DNA of 64,000 nt from Candidatus Uabimicrobium amorphum (GCF_009002475.1 NZ_AP019860.1:3410001-3474000), one strand, 5' to 3'; counted from the first letter of the stretch, positions 1-10,032 are shown. Numbers and translations: made by a program. The notes: generated by a model not told the origin, from the letters alone.

Positions 1-1542
1 TATATTTTCTGGTTTTATATCACGATGGACAAAACCTCTGGCAGATGCGTGTTCCAGCGCTTTTGTAACCTGTGTAATTATTTCTATTCCTTCGGAGATA
101 GGTAATTTGTCACCACTGTTTTTCAATTTTTCATGCAGAGATACACCATCAACATATTCCATGACAAAAAAGCAAAAGTCACCTTTCCGTCCAAAATCAT
201 ATCCCGCAATAATATTTTCGTGATTCAGTTTTGCCACAGCGCGTGCTTCTTTTAAAAATAGCTCATTTAACTTCGGGTTACTACTATACTCTTCTGATAG
301 AATTTTAATGGCCACAAGGCGATCCATCGAAATTTGCCGTGCTTTGTAAATATATCCCATACCGCCGACACCAATGAGAGAAATCATCTTATACCCGTCG
401 ATGATATATGGAATATCTCCAGTGACAAAACGCCACGCTTCCGTCACTTGTTCTTTTGTCATGTAACCTTCGCGTATTAGCAATTCTAGAAAACGCACAC
501 TTACACCATTGGCCATGTATTTTTGGTGAAGTAGCATACACTTACGTAGTTGATCTTGTTTGATAAATCCGCGTGCACGGATAACTTTGATGAAAAATTT
601 TTGATGGCGTTTTTCGTCTTCTTTTGATTGTGGTGCATCAGCCACCTGTGCTACTTTGTAACGACCAGATGTCGTTCGCGGAATTTCGGATTGTTCAAAA
701 TTTAATATGTTGCCAACAAGCCCCATAAGTTCGGCAATTTTAATAGCATCGACATAACCTTTTTTTTGCATTATCTGTGCTAAAGTTAGGCGTGGGTTTC
801 TTTTCTGAATCTTCATACACTCAGCAATTTGAGATGTATTTATGCTTACGTCAGCGCTGGAGAGAAGCATGCTAATAAACATGGCGTCCTCAGGTGACGA
901 AGCTGCCTCTAACAAAGCCGTTGTAGAAATAGGTGCTCTAGGTACGGAGATAGAATCGCTTGTTTCTTTGGAGGTGGGAACTTTTTCCGTGGTTCGCCGC
1001 GATCTTGTTTTGCGGTCTATCGCACTTGTTCTTTCCGTAATTCTACGTGGAACAGCATATTCCTTCAATTTTTTTTCGTCTTGATCCTCTTTTAATGCAA
1101 AATCTTCAATCGCGGGCATTTCTCCTGTCGAGTGGAAAGAAAACGGCGCAGGTTCTGCACTTTCCGTCGTGGAAGGGGTCACCAATTCCACTTTGGAATC
1201 TTCATCCGGTTCTATTTTATTCACTGGAGGATTCGCGGACCCTTCTTCGCTATAAAACCATACGTCTATTCGCCCTGCGGTAATGAGATCGTTGTTCTGC
1301 AAGGCCACAACAGCATCTATTTTTTCGCCATTGAGATATGTGTAATTACGACTACCTAAATCTTCTAAGAGAAACTTGTCTCCACGGTTGGTTATTCTAC
1401 AGTGTAACTTAGAAATAGAAAGATCTGAAATTTGAATATCAGCAGAAGAGCTCCGTCCAATAACAACATAACCTCCGGATGGTATGTTGAATGTTTCTTC
1501 TCCACTTTCTTCTCGTTGTACAACAATTTGGCCAATACTCAT
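1..1542 (-). CDS. FHA domain Ser/Thr protein kinase (C-terminus beyond window)
   Basis: Translating the minus strand from the ATG at 1542 gives 514 codons open to the window edge, so this is the N-terminal part of a larger protein. Residues about 5-97 form an FHA phosphothreonine-binding domain (GR at 29-30, LHC near 46-48, an LEDLGSRN strand, LNGEKI). A low-complexity linker follows, then two helical modules of the 'IREGYMTKEQ' type. From about residue 380 there is a Hanks kinase domain with a glycine loop (IGVGGMG), the ATP lysine in VAIK, FVMEYVDG, and HRDIKPENI exactly at the edge. FHA kinases of this kind phosphorylate Ser/Thr and read phosphothreonine. The catalytic core looks intact as far as it is visible. 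No membrane segment is seen in this part. The DFG motif and anything C-terminal are outside the window. Confidence 0.93.
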   Translation of the reverse strand, partial: MSIGQIVVQREESGEETFNIPSGGYVVIGRSSSADIQISDLSISKLHCRITNRGDKFLLEDLGSRNYTYLNGEKIDAVVALQNNDLITAGRIDVWFYSEEGSANPPVNKIEPDEDSKVELVTPSTTESAEPAPFSFHSTGEMPAIEDFALKEDQDEKKLKEYAVPRRITERTSAIDRKTRSRRTTEKVPTSKETSDSISVPRAPISTTALLEAASSPEDAMFISMLLSSADVSINTSQIAECMKIQKRNPRLTLAQIMQKKGYVDAIKIAELMGLVGNILNFEQSEIPRTTSGRYKVAQVADAPQSKEDEKRHQKFFIKVIRARGFIKQDQLRKCMLLHQKYMANGVSVRFLELLIREGYMTKEQVTEAWRFVTGDIPYIIDGYKMISLIGVGGMGYIYKARQISMDRLVAIKILSEEYSSNPKLNELFLKEARAVAKLNHENIIAGYDFGRKGDFCFFVMEYVDGVSLHEKLKNSGDKLPISEGIEIITQVTKALEHASARGFVHRDIKPENI

Positions 1543-1679
1543 GTTTTCTCCAGGAATATTTTATTTGCGGAAAAAGGTTTTCCTATTACATTTTTACAAA
1601 AATTTCGTAAAAACTTGAAAAAAATAAGTTATAAAGAGTTCTTGAATTATATATTTTATAAAAAAAATATGCAAGGATA

Positions 1680-1890
1680 AAAGATAGTCTCATATACCGA
1701 GCCCGATCCTGAGCCCGAGCCCGAGCCCGAACGATAAAAACTCTTAGTTATTCTAGATTTATCACTTTTAACTTCGGCTCTTTTTTTGATACACCATTGT
1801 AATAAAATTTGTTTGTTAATTTTCGGGATCGGGCTCGGGAGCAGGCTCGGGCTCGGAAGCGGGCTCGGATTTAAAGATAGTCTCATATAC
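1680..1890. repeat. Inverted GAGCCC-rich repeat flanked by 18-bp direct repeats
   Basis: This fills most of the 362-bp gap between 1542 and 1905. An 18-bp direct repeat (AAAGATAGTCTCATATAC) lies at 1680-1697 and again at 1873-1890. Just inside it, 1698-1733 is built of GAGCCC hexamers and 1823-1869 of the complementary GGGCTC hexamers, so the two ends can pair. The roughly 90 bp between them are AT-rich. An open frame through it reads Gly-Ser repeats but is not a credible gene. The layout (direct repeats outside, inverted repeats inside) resembles a short non-autonomous element. The second direct repeat ends about 15 bp before the next start codon, so it may contribute to that gene's leader. 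Confidence 0.7.
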
Positions 1891-1904
1891 GATGGAGAAA
1901 TTCG

Positions 1905-3284
1905 ATGGCATTATTAATACAAAACGGAGAAATTGTCACTGCGGATAGTCGTTATGTCGCAGACATATGGTGTGAAAATGAAACGATAACTGCAATAGGA
2001 AAAAATCTGCCTGTTCCGCAGGATGCACACGTAATTGACGCGCGTGGCAAGCTAGTTTTTCCGGGGTTTGTCGATCCACACACGCATATCTACCTCTATG
2101 CGATGGGAACATATGCAAAAGATACCTACGAAACAGGAACAATCGCAGCATTATGCGGCGGTACAACAACCCTAATTGATTTTGTCAACCCACAGCGCCA
2201 GGAAGGATCTCTTGAGGCACTAGAGAAATGGAGGCAACAAACAGTAAATCCTTGCTGTGACTACACCTGCCATATGACAGTAAGTCATCTTGATGCGCAA
2301 ATTGAAAATGAACTGCGGGAAGTCGTTTTACAACATGGCATTACCAGCTTCAAAATATTTTTTGCTTACAAAGACTTTTTAGGCATGAACGATGGAGATA
2401 TTTACAAAACGTTGCTCCTAGCAAAAGAGCTCGGTGTCGTTACCGCTGCCCACTGTGAAAATGCACATATTATCGACATCCGCCAACAACAGTTCGTTGA
2501 TGACAAAAAACTCACCACGGAATATCACCATCATAGCCGGCCACCTATTCTAGAAGCAGAGGGAACACATCGTTTGTGTGTCATGTCAGAGCTTATTGGT
2601 GGAGAGGTATATGTCGTGCACCTTTCATGCGAAGAGGCACTACAAAAAGTGATTGCCGCCAAAATGCGTGGCGTGAATATTCATGCAGAAACGCTTATTC
2701 AGTACCTACTTCTCGATAAAAGCCATGCAGAGTTACCCAATTTTGAAGGAGCGAAGTACATCATGAGTCCGCCACTTCGCGACAAAAAAAATCAAAAAAT
2801 ACTATGGAACGCTTTGCACCAAGGTTTTTTAGCCACTGTTGCCACAGATCACGCTCCATTTGATTGGCAACAACGCCAGATGGGTAAAGAGAACTTTTGT
2901 AACATCCCCAACGGTATACCTTCGCTAGAGGATCGTATTCGCTTGTTGTATACACACGGAGTTAACACAGGTAAAATTGATATTCATCGCTTTGTTGATG
3001 TTGCAAGTACACGAGCGGCAAAAATATTTGGACTGTTTCCGCGCAAAGGAACCATTCAAGTGGGGTGCGATGCCGATTTAGTGATATACGATCCCCACGT
3101 CGAAGAAACCATCTCCGCCAATACACATCACATGAATATTGACTACAGCGTGTTTGAGGGAATAAAAGTCAAAGGAAGGTGTCATGCCGTCACGGTGCGC
3201 GGACATGTTCAAGTACGCGATGGTCAATTCACAGGCCAAAAAGGTATCGGAAAATTTTTGAAACGCCAACCAAGGAGTCACTAA
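1905..3284 (+). CDS. Dihydropyrimidinase / D-hydantoinase
   Basis: A 459-aa cyclic amidohydrolase that opens dihydropyrimidine or hydantoin rings, acting in reductive pyrimidine breakdown. The binuclear metal ligands of the family are all in place: DPHTH (H59, H61), the lysine expected to be carboxylated in TSFKIFF (K150), H183 in AAHCEN, H239 in VVHLS and D315 in ATDHAPF. Length matches the family (about 460). The start is preceded by GGAG at 1894-1897. The stop overlaps the next ATG by one base (TAATG), so the two are probably co-translated. No beta-ureidopropionase or dihydropyrimidine dehydrogenase is adjacent. Allantoinase and related hydantoinases are alternatives, but the spacing of motifs favours dihydropyrimidinase. 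Confidence 0.93.
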   Translation: MALLIQNGEIVTADSRYVADIWCENETITAIGKNLPVPQDAHVIDARGKLVFPGFVDPHTHIYLYAMGTYAKDTYETGTIAALCGGTTTLIDFVNPQRQEGSLEALEKWRQQTVNPCCDYTCHMTVSHLDAQIENELREVVLQHGITSFKIFFAYKDFLGMNDGDIYKTLLLAKELGVVTAAHCENAHIIDIRQQQFVDDKKLTTEYHHHSRPPILEAEGTHRLCVMSELIGGEVYVVHLSCEEALQKVIAAKMRGVNIHAETLIQYLLLDKSHAELPNFEGAKYIMSPPLRDKKNQKILWNALHQGFLATVATDHAPFDWQQRQMGKENFCNIPNGIPSLEDRIRLLYTHGVNTGKIDIHRFVDVASTRAAKIFGLFPRKGTIQVGCDADLVIYDPHVEETISANTHHMNIDYSVFEGIKVKGRCHAVTVRGHVQVRDGQFTGQKGIGKFLKRQPRSH

Positions 3285-3865
3285 TGGAAAAAAAAATATA
3301 TGCTCATTTCGATAGTGAAGGAATTTATGTTTATCAAGCTTTCAAACCAGAAATTGTCGCTGCTGCGTTAGAAAAAGGTACCTTTTCCAAAGGTTTTAAC
3401 ATGGAACGTATGACGTGGATTAAGCCATCTTTTGCATGGATGCTATACCGTTCTGGGTATGCCAGTAAACATCGTCAAGAAGCCATTCTTAAAATCAAAA
3501 TACGCCACGAAGGGTTTATAGAAATACTACGCGATGCCGTTCCCACAACATACGACAGCAACTTATTTCATTCTAAAGAGTTGTGGAGTGACACCTTAAA
3601 AAAATCATCTGTTCGTTATCAATGGGACCCTGACCGCGACCTTTTTTTGCGCAAAATAGAGCGTCGTGCGATTCAGCTCGGTATTCGTGGGCAAATGGTT
3701 AAAAATTATGTAAACGATTGGATTCTTGAATTAGAGGAAGTAACACATTTAGCGCACGAAATAAAAAATTCACTATCGTCGAAAAAGCTGCCCGTGGTTC
3801 CCGAAGAGACAGTTTATCAAATTCACGATGAAAAAATCCGCAAACAAATGCAAATAGAGGAATGA
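3284..3865 (+). CDS. DUF4291 family protein
   Basis: A 193-aa soluble protein starting at the ATG that overlaps the upstream stop; an in-frame extension back to 3179 lies inside the dihydropyrimidinase gene and is unlikely to be used. The N-terminal half matches my memory of DUF4291: a beta strand, then VYQAF, then the signature ERMTWIKPSF-WMLYRSG and a KIRHEGF segment. The function of DUF4291 is unknown. The conserved Trp, Lys and Arg residues of the signature suggest a binding or catalytic pocket. Its tight coupling to the hydantoinase gene is the only functional hint, and the family is often found in unrelated contexts. Confidence 0.85.
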   Translation: MEKKIYAHFDSEGIYVYQAFKPEIVAAALEKGTFSKGFNMERMTWIKPSFAWMLYRSGYASKHRQEAILKIKIRHEGFIEILRDAVPTTYDSNLFHSKELWSDTLKKSSVRYQWDPDRDLFLRKIERRAIQLGIRGQMVKNYVNDWILELEEVTHLAHEIKNSLSSKKLPVVPEETVYQIHDEKIRKQMQIEE

Positions 3866-3868
3866 TAA

Positions 3869-4147
3869 ATGGAAAACAACACTCTCAGTACGAAAAATAT
3901 ATATATGATTCTTCTCCCTCTTGTTTTTGTAACGGTTCATGAAATATGTTTCTTCGCTTTTCTATGGGTAAAACTCGGTTTCACAAAAGCAATACGTATT
4001 AACAGCAGTCTCCTAAAGTGGCTACAATACCTAAAAACAGCTGATCTCGATTATTATTTGGCTTGCTGGTTAGTTCCTATACTCCTAACAATACTCGTTA
4101 CTTATACTTTGGTATTTTTGTTACAGCGCTCTACAGCGAAAATATAA
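3869..4147 (+). CDS. Small two-helix membrane protein, unknown
   Basis: A 92-aa protein starting three bases after the DUF4291 stop, hence probably the last gene of that operon. It has two hydrophobic stretches, about residues 12-34 and 67-86, joined by a polar loop with several lysines, and a short basic tail. I recognise no family. GAGGAATGAT just upstream can serve as ribosome binding site. It is most likely an inner-membrane protein. Confidence 0.6.
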   Translation: MENNTLSTKNIYMILLPLVFVTVHEICFFAFLWVKLGFTKAIRINSSLLKWLQYLKTADLDYYLACWLVPILLTILVTYTLVFLLQRSTAKI

Positions 4148-4239
4148 AACAAATTGCAAATTTTGCTTGATTATTTACCAAAGAGAGTTATGGTGACTGC
4201 TAGTAAATTGTTTTGCAATTTTTTACACGCCACAAATGA

Positions 4240-5274
<1,035 letters not shown>

Positions 5275-5283
5275 ATATCTTCT

Positions 5284-5314
5284 ACAAAAGATCCTGTAAT
5301 TCAGGATCTTTTGT
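5284..5314. terminator. Bidirectional terminator after gapA
   Basis: A perfect inverted repeat with 13-bp arms (ACAAAAGATCCTG and its complement) and a 5-nt loop. The A-rich left and T-rich right arms give a U-tract on both strands. It lies between the convergent gapA and Tim44-like genes. Confidence 0.85.
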
Positions 5315-5378
5315 CTATCCTGTTAATCTTGTCAAAAAACCTATCCTATTCATCCATCAAAATCCAGTTCATCCAAAG

Positions 5379-6203
5379 TTAGAATAAGTTAAATAATGCT
5401 CCAAAAATTGCGGCATAACCAAGATACCCAGCGGTCGTAATACCACACCCCACCAAAAAAGCGATAAATGCATATCTACTCTTACTAGCTCTGGCCACGC
5501 GCATCAATTCCTCCTGCACGACAACAGAATTTTCTTCATCAACACTTACATCAAACAACGCGCAATGTTTTTTCTTAATGTCACGTAGTAACCAGTCGTC
5601 GCCACTTCGCTGAAAAAACCAGTATTCATCAATGCTGCGCGAAGGAGAATCATCCGAATCTCCCTGGTTACGGATCAATTGGCCACTTTTGGTAACAACC
5701 TTATCTTCCATGATACCACAAATATGCGCGACAAACATGTCCTTGTTGTCATCGATGAAGTTTTGCGCTTGAACAATATCTACACGCGAAATTTTTATAT
5801 TGGATATGCGATTAAAGTGTCCTTTGCGGATATTCTTGTGTAGTATCCTACAATACTCATGTGTATACATTTTATGCAAGTATGCCTTGGAGTCATCTAC
5901 ATTATTCTCCGACCAAAAGTTTTGCAACTGCCTAAATACCTTCTCGGTGTGTGCAGCTAATTTCTCATAATTCCAGGCACTATCAGTATTTTTCGCTTTA
6001 TCAAGTACTTTCCAAGCATCGCTTTTTGAACGTCTACGCATCAAATAAATGTATGTTGCTTGCCCTATCAGATATGGTAGTAATAATAAAATAACAATAA
6101 GGCTTGCTCCACCATCACCTTTTGTTCCTCCGGCCCCTGCGTAAAGTGGACTACAAAAAACAGTGGCAACAATAGTGAAAAATAAAAGTTTGCGTGTATC
6201 CAT
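5379..6203 (-). CDS. Tim44-like domain membrane protein
   Basis: A 274-aa protein. The ATG at 6203 is chosen because AAGGAGC sits just before it; a longer in-frame start at 6260 has no such site. A signal-type segment covers residues 1-22, a glycine-rich stretch follows, and there is a transmembrane helix at about 34-52 followed by RRR. Residues about 75-225 resemble a Tim44-like/DUF1517-type fold: an FxxLQxFWSENN helix, KISRVDIVQAQ strands, and EYWFFQRSGDDWLLRDI near the end. A final helix at about 250-272 is hydrophobic. In bacteria such domains are of unknown role, probably binding something at the membrane face. Confidence 0.75.
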   Translation of the reverse strand: MDTRKLLFFTIVATVFCSPLYAGAGGTKGDGGASLIVILLLLPYLIGQATYIYLMRRRSKSDAWKVLDKAKNTDSAWNYEKLAAHTEKVFRQLQNFWSENNVDDSKAYLHKMYTHEYCRILHKNIRKGHFNRISNIKISRVDIVQAQNFIDDNKDMFVAHICGIMEDKVVTKSGQLIRNQGDSDDSPSRSIDEYWFFQRSGDDWLLRDIKKKHCALFDVSVDEENSVVVQEELMRVARASKSRYAFIAFLVGCGITTAGYLGYAAIFGALFNLF

Positions 6204-6281
6204 TAAAAGCTCCTTAAATTGTTGATGGGATGTTCCCAGATGAAACCTTAGACGTAGCAAATTTTAAAATGTTGGAAAACT

Positions 6282-6635
6282 TTAACTTTCCAAAAGGACT
6301 TTAACTCTTTCCGCAAACTCTGTAATGGAAAACGGCTTCAACATAAAGTAGGTATTTTCATAAGCTTTTTTTTCTACGAAGTCATTTGTTTTACCACTCA
6401 TAATAAGAACAGGAAAAGAAGGATCTTTGCTTTTGACTTCACAAATAATTTGTTCTCCCGAGATAGAACGCAAATTAAAATCTACAGCGAGTAAATCGTA
6501 CTGCTCTTTGTTAAACGCCGCTAGCCCAGCACGCTCGTCAGTGTAAGCCGCTACAGAATATCCTTTTTTCTCGAGAACTCTCTTGAGTAATTTAATTAGG
6601 CTAGCCTCATCATCTATAACCAAGATTTTTTTCAT
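6282..6635 (-). CDS. Single-domain response regulator (CheY-like)
   Basis: A 117-aa receiver domain with no output domain. Visible landmarks are the acidic pair D8-D9, the phosphoacceptor D52 in LAVDFNL, S80 in LIMSGK and K100 in MLKPF. It would be phosphorylated by a partner histidine kinase and act by protein-protein contact. No histidine kinase is encoded anywhere in the window. It lies 78 bp upstream of the Tim44-like gene on the same strand and is divergent from the next gene. Confidence 0.93.
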   Translation of the reverse strand: MKKILVIDDEASLIKLLKRVLEKKGYSVAAYTDERAGLAAFNKEQYDLLAVDFNLRSISGEQIICEVKSKDPSFPVLIMSGKTNDFVEKKAYENTYFMLKPFSITEFAERVKVLLES

Positions 6636-6750
6636 GTAGTATTTCCCTAAAAACTTGGATTATAACGAAAGAACAGCTATTAGGGGAAATAGAAAATACC
6701 GAGACGCAATCCGTTTAATATTTTTGCAGCGAAACCATTGTGTTTTGAAA

Positions 6751-6779
6751 TTGACTTGTTTACATTCCCGCCTTACAAT
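6751..6779 (+). promoter_or_regulatory. Sigma70-type promoter
   Basis: TTGACT at 6751-6756, a 17-bp spacer, and TACAAT at 6774-6779. Transcription would start near 6786, which rules out the in-frame start at 6738 and supports the ATG at 6828 for the next gene. Confidence 0.65.
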
Positions 6780-6827
6780 AAAAACGAAGTCATCGCAAAT
6801 TATTCGCTGCCTATAAAGGAAGAGATT

Positions 6828-8474
6828 ATGTCGATATTAAGATATTTATTAGGACTTTTTCGTTGCCATGGAACAGCTAATCAAAAAGCGTTTAGCGTAG
6901 CTATAGGTGTACTGATCGGTCTTACTTATAGCGCCGGAGTCACATGGTTATTGTTTCTACCACTGTTACTCATATTCCGTTTTTCTGTCCCCTTTGTACT
7001 CTTCACCGCTTTAGCTTCATGGGGAGCAAGTGTGATGTGGCTAGAGGCATTTCTGTATGAAATCGGATTATATGCTTTAGCAGGTAACAGTTCGTGGAGT
7101 TTTTTTTGGCAAGATCTAACTCACACACCTGTTTTGACGTTTTTCGAACTTGATCGTTATACGGCTTTTGGGGCATGGTGCTTGGCCATAACAGCATCAT
7201 TCTTCCTGTATATTTTCACCTACTTTTTGTCCATAAAACTTGCCGACACCTCGTTGGCAAATTCGTTGCATTACAATAAATGGTCGATAAAAATGCGCAG
7301 TCGTCTGTGGCAAGACCGCGATGTCACCGGGAATAAAATCGTACGTCCACACCTAACCGTGATTCTATTGGCATGCGTTGTTCTTCTCTTGGCTTTTGTT
7401 TCGCTTTGCAGTGGTATTGTTACGCGTTGGTATATTGAAAAATATGTCAATCCACACCTTGGAACTCAAGTGGAAATCACCAATGCATCGATAGATGTGT
7501 GGAGTCAAAAAATATTAATTAGTCAAGTTGAAATAAAAAACCCCAAAGATCGCACTATACTAATGACGGCTGATTTTTTGGAAGTTGATTTTTCATTGAC
7601 ATCGCTTTTTGATCGACAGCTTTACCTTAGTAAAGTAAGCCTGAGTGGTGCGACGCTTCATTTGCAGAAAAAAAATGGAATGCTAAACCTCTCGCAACTA
7701 CATGTGTTTCCGAATGTTGAAGTCGGTGAAAAAAGCGACTGGGTGATGATTTTACATCAATTACTGACTACATTACAACAAAAGCAACTGGTAAAAGAGC
7801 AACAGCGCATTAAAATTGTCGAGGACTATATTTTCCTACATTCGCCCAAAAAACCGCGAACAATACAGACACTACTCAAGGAAAAAAACCTCGAATCGCT
7901 ATCGCAACTCAATGAACTAAAAGAACCAGAATTGATATCACAAGCAGCATCAGCTAGATACATAAGACCTAAATCACCGTATGCCATTGCAACAATAGAG
8001 AGCCAAAAACTTGTAATAGATTTTCATGACCAAGACAAAGATAAGCAGCAAAAATTGGAATTGCAATTTGCCATCCGCAATTTACAGGTACCTGCTGTTC
8101 CTCTTTCTCCTGTTGAAATAGACCTAAAAGTGACAGATTTGCCTGTAGCAGACTATAAGTTTCTGCATGAAGATAGCTGCGACGTGTGGTTTACTGCTGG
8201 CAAAGTTTCGCTATCTTTTTCCGGAAACTACGACCAGGGTCTATTTGCTGGCAAAGGTGAAATACAATGTAGAGAAGCCAAAATGCAATCGACGGATGAA
8301 GCGCAAGTTTTTTCCATGAATGCACGTGATTTTTTATGGGGTCTCAACAAAACAGAAGGTTTTGCCACCACTTTTACAATTGTAGGACATTTACCTGAAC
8401 TCAATTTACAAGTGCCAACGGAACCATTGATGACCGTCTCGAAAACGACCAACTCAAATTTAGAAGAAAATTGA
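6828..8474 (+). CDS. DUF2062/TIGR03546-like membrane protein with AsmA-like domain
   Basis: A 548-aa protein; AAAGGA at 6816-6821 and the promoter at 6751-6779 fix the start. Residues 1-140 hold a short amphipathic N-terminus and three membrane segments (about 22-50, 52-75, 113-135). Their pattern (LRYLLGLFRCHGTANQ, then AIGVLIGL) recalls the DUF2062/TIGR03546 family. A further membrane helix at about 172-192 is followed by an AsmA-like periplasmic part (EITNASIDVWSQKILISQVEI), the fold of lipid-transport and outer-membrane assembly factors. In proteobacteria TIGR03546 and TIGR03545 proteins are usually encoded by neighbouring genes, so this may be a fusion of the two. Family names are from memory. 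Confidence 0.65.
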   Translation: MSILRYLLGLFRCHGTANQKAFSVAIGVLIGLTYSAGVTWLLFLPLLLIFRFSVPFVLFTALASWGASVMWLEAFLYEIGLYALAGNSSWSFFWQDLTHTPVLTFFELDRYTAFGAWCLAITASFFLYIFTYFLSIKLADTSLANSLHYNKWSIKMRSRLWQDRDVTGNKIVRPHLTVILLACVVLLLAFVSLCSGIVTRWYIEKYVNPHLGTQVEITNASIDVWSQKILISQVEIKNPKDRTILMTADFLEVDFSLTSLFDRQLYLSKVSLSGATLHLQKKNGMLNLSQLHVFPNVEVGEKSDWVMILHQLLTTLQQKQLVKEQQRIKIVEDYIFLHSPKKPRTIQTLLKEKNLESLSQLNELKEPELISQAASARYIRPKSPYAIATIESQKLVIDFHDQDKDKQQKLELQFAIRNLQVPAVPLSPVEIDLKVTDLPVADYKFLHEDSCDVWFTAGKVSLSFSGNYDQGLFAGKGEIQCREAKMQSTDEAQVFSMNARDFLWGLNKTEGFATTFTIVGHLPELNLQVPTEPLMTVSKTTNSNLEEN

Positions 8475-8488
8475 GCCCCTTTTACAAT

Positions 8489-8520
8489 ACTTTGCAAGCA
8501 CAAATTTTTATTTGTAAAGT
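8489..8520 (+). terminator. Weak hairpin after the AsmA-like gene
   Basis: A nested hairpin with ACAAAT/ATTTGT arms (8500-8515) around TTTT, and outer bases ACTTT/AAAGT. AT-rich and without a clear U-tract, so only a possible terminator. Confidence 0.35.
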
Positions 8521-8605
8521 AATAGATAATTTGCATTTAGTGAAATATATGTCATAATATAGTAATAAATTTCGCTATACTCTTTAAAATAGAAAGGCGG
8601 GTTGT

Positions 8606-9343
8606 ATGAGGACAATTACATCTCTTTTAATCGTATTACTTCTCAGTACCAGTGCCTATTGCTTAGATGTTGATGATGTGATTAGTTTAGCGAACGCAAA
8701 TGTTGGTGATGATATTATCATTAGCGTAATTGCCGTTTCTGACGAGCCAATCGTCTTAAGCACAAACGACATTATCAAACTGAAAAAAGCAGGTGTTAGT
8801 GACAAAGTAATCAAAACTCTAGTAAATAGAGCCAAAAAGATTAAGACAAACGCCAAAGTGCGTAAACAAGCACCTAAAGCGGCTACGCAAGTTATAGAAA
8901 AAGAACGCGAAGTAGTGATCGAAGAAAAAAAACCACAAGTACGTGAACAACGCCGTGAGCGTCGTGAACGCCGTGATGAGCGTCGTGATGAACGTCGTGA
9001 TGAGCGCGAAGAGCTAAAGCCTTTCGACCAGTTTTTTCTTTCTACCTACTACAGTCATCAGTATGGATTTCCAGAAAAAGACTACAACAGTCCATCTGAT
9101 ATCCTAAACAGAGGACTTTACTATAACAGCGGTTACAAGCATTATCCAAATGCTCGTCGTGTAAGAGTTTACGGAGATGGTTTCTCGGGGGGTAATTTTG
9201 GATTTGGATTTAACGTTTCTCCTTACTCCATCATCGTTCCACGAAATAGCCGTTTTAACAACTATCGTTACCGAAACAACTGCAGTCCACGCGGGCGCTA
9301 CCGTTATCTTCATCGTAATGGCTTTCGCAGAGGTTGCAGATAA
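8606..9343 (+). CDS. Secreted Arg-rich repeat protein, unknown
   Basis: A 245-aa protein with a clear signal peptide (residues 1-20, cleavage near SAYC-LD). Residues 21-80 contain two short helical repeats of the 'DVISLANANVGDDIIISVI' and 'DIIKLKKAGVSDKVIKTLV' type, seen in many secreted proteins of unknown role. Residues about 105-140 are an Arg/Glu/Asp repeat (RRERRERRDERRDER). The C-terminal 100 residues are rich in Tyr, Asn, Arg and Gly. GAAAGGCGGG before the ATG is a good ribosome site. A TATACT box at 8576-8581 could be the promoter -10. A strong terminator follows, so it is monocistronic. No function can be assigned. Confidence 0.75.
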   Translation: MRTITSLLIVLLLSTSAYCLDVDDVISLANANVGDDIIISVIAVSDEPIVLSTNDIIKLKKAGVSDKVIKTLVNRAKKIKTNAKVRKQAPKAATQVIEKEREVVIEEKKPQVREQRRERRERRDERRDERRDEREELKPFDQFFLSTYYSHQYGFPEKDYNSPSDILNRGLYYNSGYKHYPNARRVRVYGDGFSGGNFGFGFNVSPYSIIVPRNSRFNNYRYRNNCSPRGRYRYLHRNGFRRGCR

Positions 9344-9393
9344 ATTAAAGTGTGAACTGTGAACGTAACGACAAAAAATATAGAAAATAGTAC

Positions 9394-9443
9394 AATTGTG
9401 TGGTATAAGATTGAGAATAATCTGTATCACACAATTTTTTTTT
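9394..9443 (+). terminator. Intrinsic terminator
   Basis: AATTGTGTGGTA at 9394-9405 pairs with TATCACACAATT at 9425-9436 (11 of 12), with a nested AGATT/AATCT stem inside, followed by a run of nine T. It ends the 8606-9343 transcript. Because it stands 25 bp before the efp start it could also act as an attenuator if transcription enters efp from upstream. Confidence 0.85.
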
Positions 9444-9468
9444 ATCTACATTGTTTTAGGAAACAAAA

Positions 9469-10032
9469 ATGAACAGTAATGATCTACGATCTGGGATGAC
9501 TATTTTACTTAATAATGTGGTTCACGAAGTTATTGAATCCCAACATCACAAACCAGGAAAAGGTCCCGCCTTTGTGCGCTCTAAATTAAAAAATTTAAAT
9601 ACTGGTAGCATCTTTGAACAAACATTTCGCGCCAAAGAACCATTAAAGCAAGCTATCGTCGAGAAAAAACAAATGCAATATTTGTATCGCGATAAAAACT
9701 TGTTTTACTTCATGGATCCCGAAACATACGAACAAATACCTGTTCCCGAAGAAAAGATCGAAGATTTTTTGAAATTTTTAAAAGAAAATGAAAATATTTC
9801 TTTTAAAATTTACGAAGGGGAAATACTGCAAATTACTATGCCAGATTTCGTATTCCTAGAAGTGACAGAATCACTACCCGGAGCTAAAGGAGACACAGCT
9901 CAGGGAGCTACGAAGCCCGCTGTTTTAGAAACGGGGCTAGAAATACAGGTTCCTCTTTTCATTAAAGAAGGCGAAACCTTAAAGATAGATACGCGCAATG
10001 GAAAATACGTAGAGCGTGTCAACAAAAAATAA
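9469..10032 (+). CDS. efp: Elongation factor P
   Basis: A 187-aa translation factor that rescues ribosomes stalled at polyproline. The N-terminal KOW-like domain carries the loop HHKPGKGPAF, whose K31 is at the position that is modified in EF-P of other bacteria. The two OB domains follow, with the C-terminal signature ETGLEIQVPLFIKEGETLKIDTRNGKYVERV. Length is typical. No EpmA, EpmB or EarP gene is nearby, so the modification system cannot be told from here. It is flanked by a terminator upstream and REP-like palindromes downstream, so it is probably a single-gene unit. Confidence 0.97.
   Translation: MNSNDLRSGMTILLNNVVHEVIESQHHKPGKGPAFVRSKLKNLNTGSIFEQTFRAKEPLKQAIVEKKQMQYLYRDKNLFYFMDPETYEQIPVPEEKIEDFLKFLKENENISFKIYEGEILQITMPDFVFLEVTESLPGAKGDTAQGATKPAVLETGLEIQVPLFIKEGETLKIDTRNGKYVERVNKK

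Noticed and set aside
1656..1886. Minus-strand frame encoding Gly-Ser repeats
   Set aside because: It is produced by the GAGCCC/GGGCTC arms of the repeat element, with no ribosome site and no similarity to a protein.
9104..9430. Minus-strand frame across the end of the Arg-rich gene
   Set aside because: Shadow of the plus-strand gene that also runs through its terminator.
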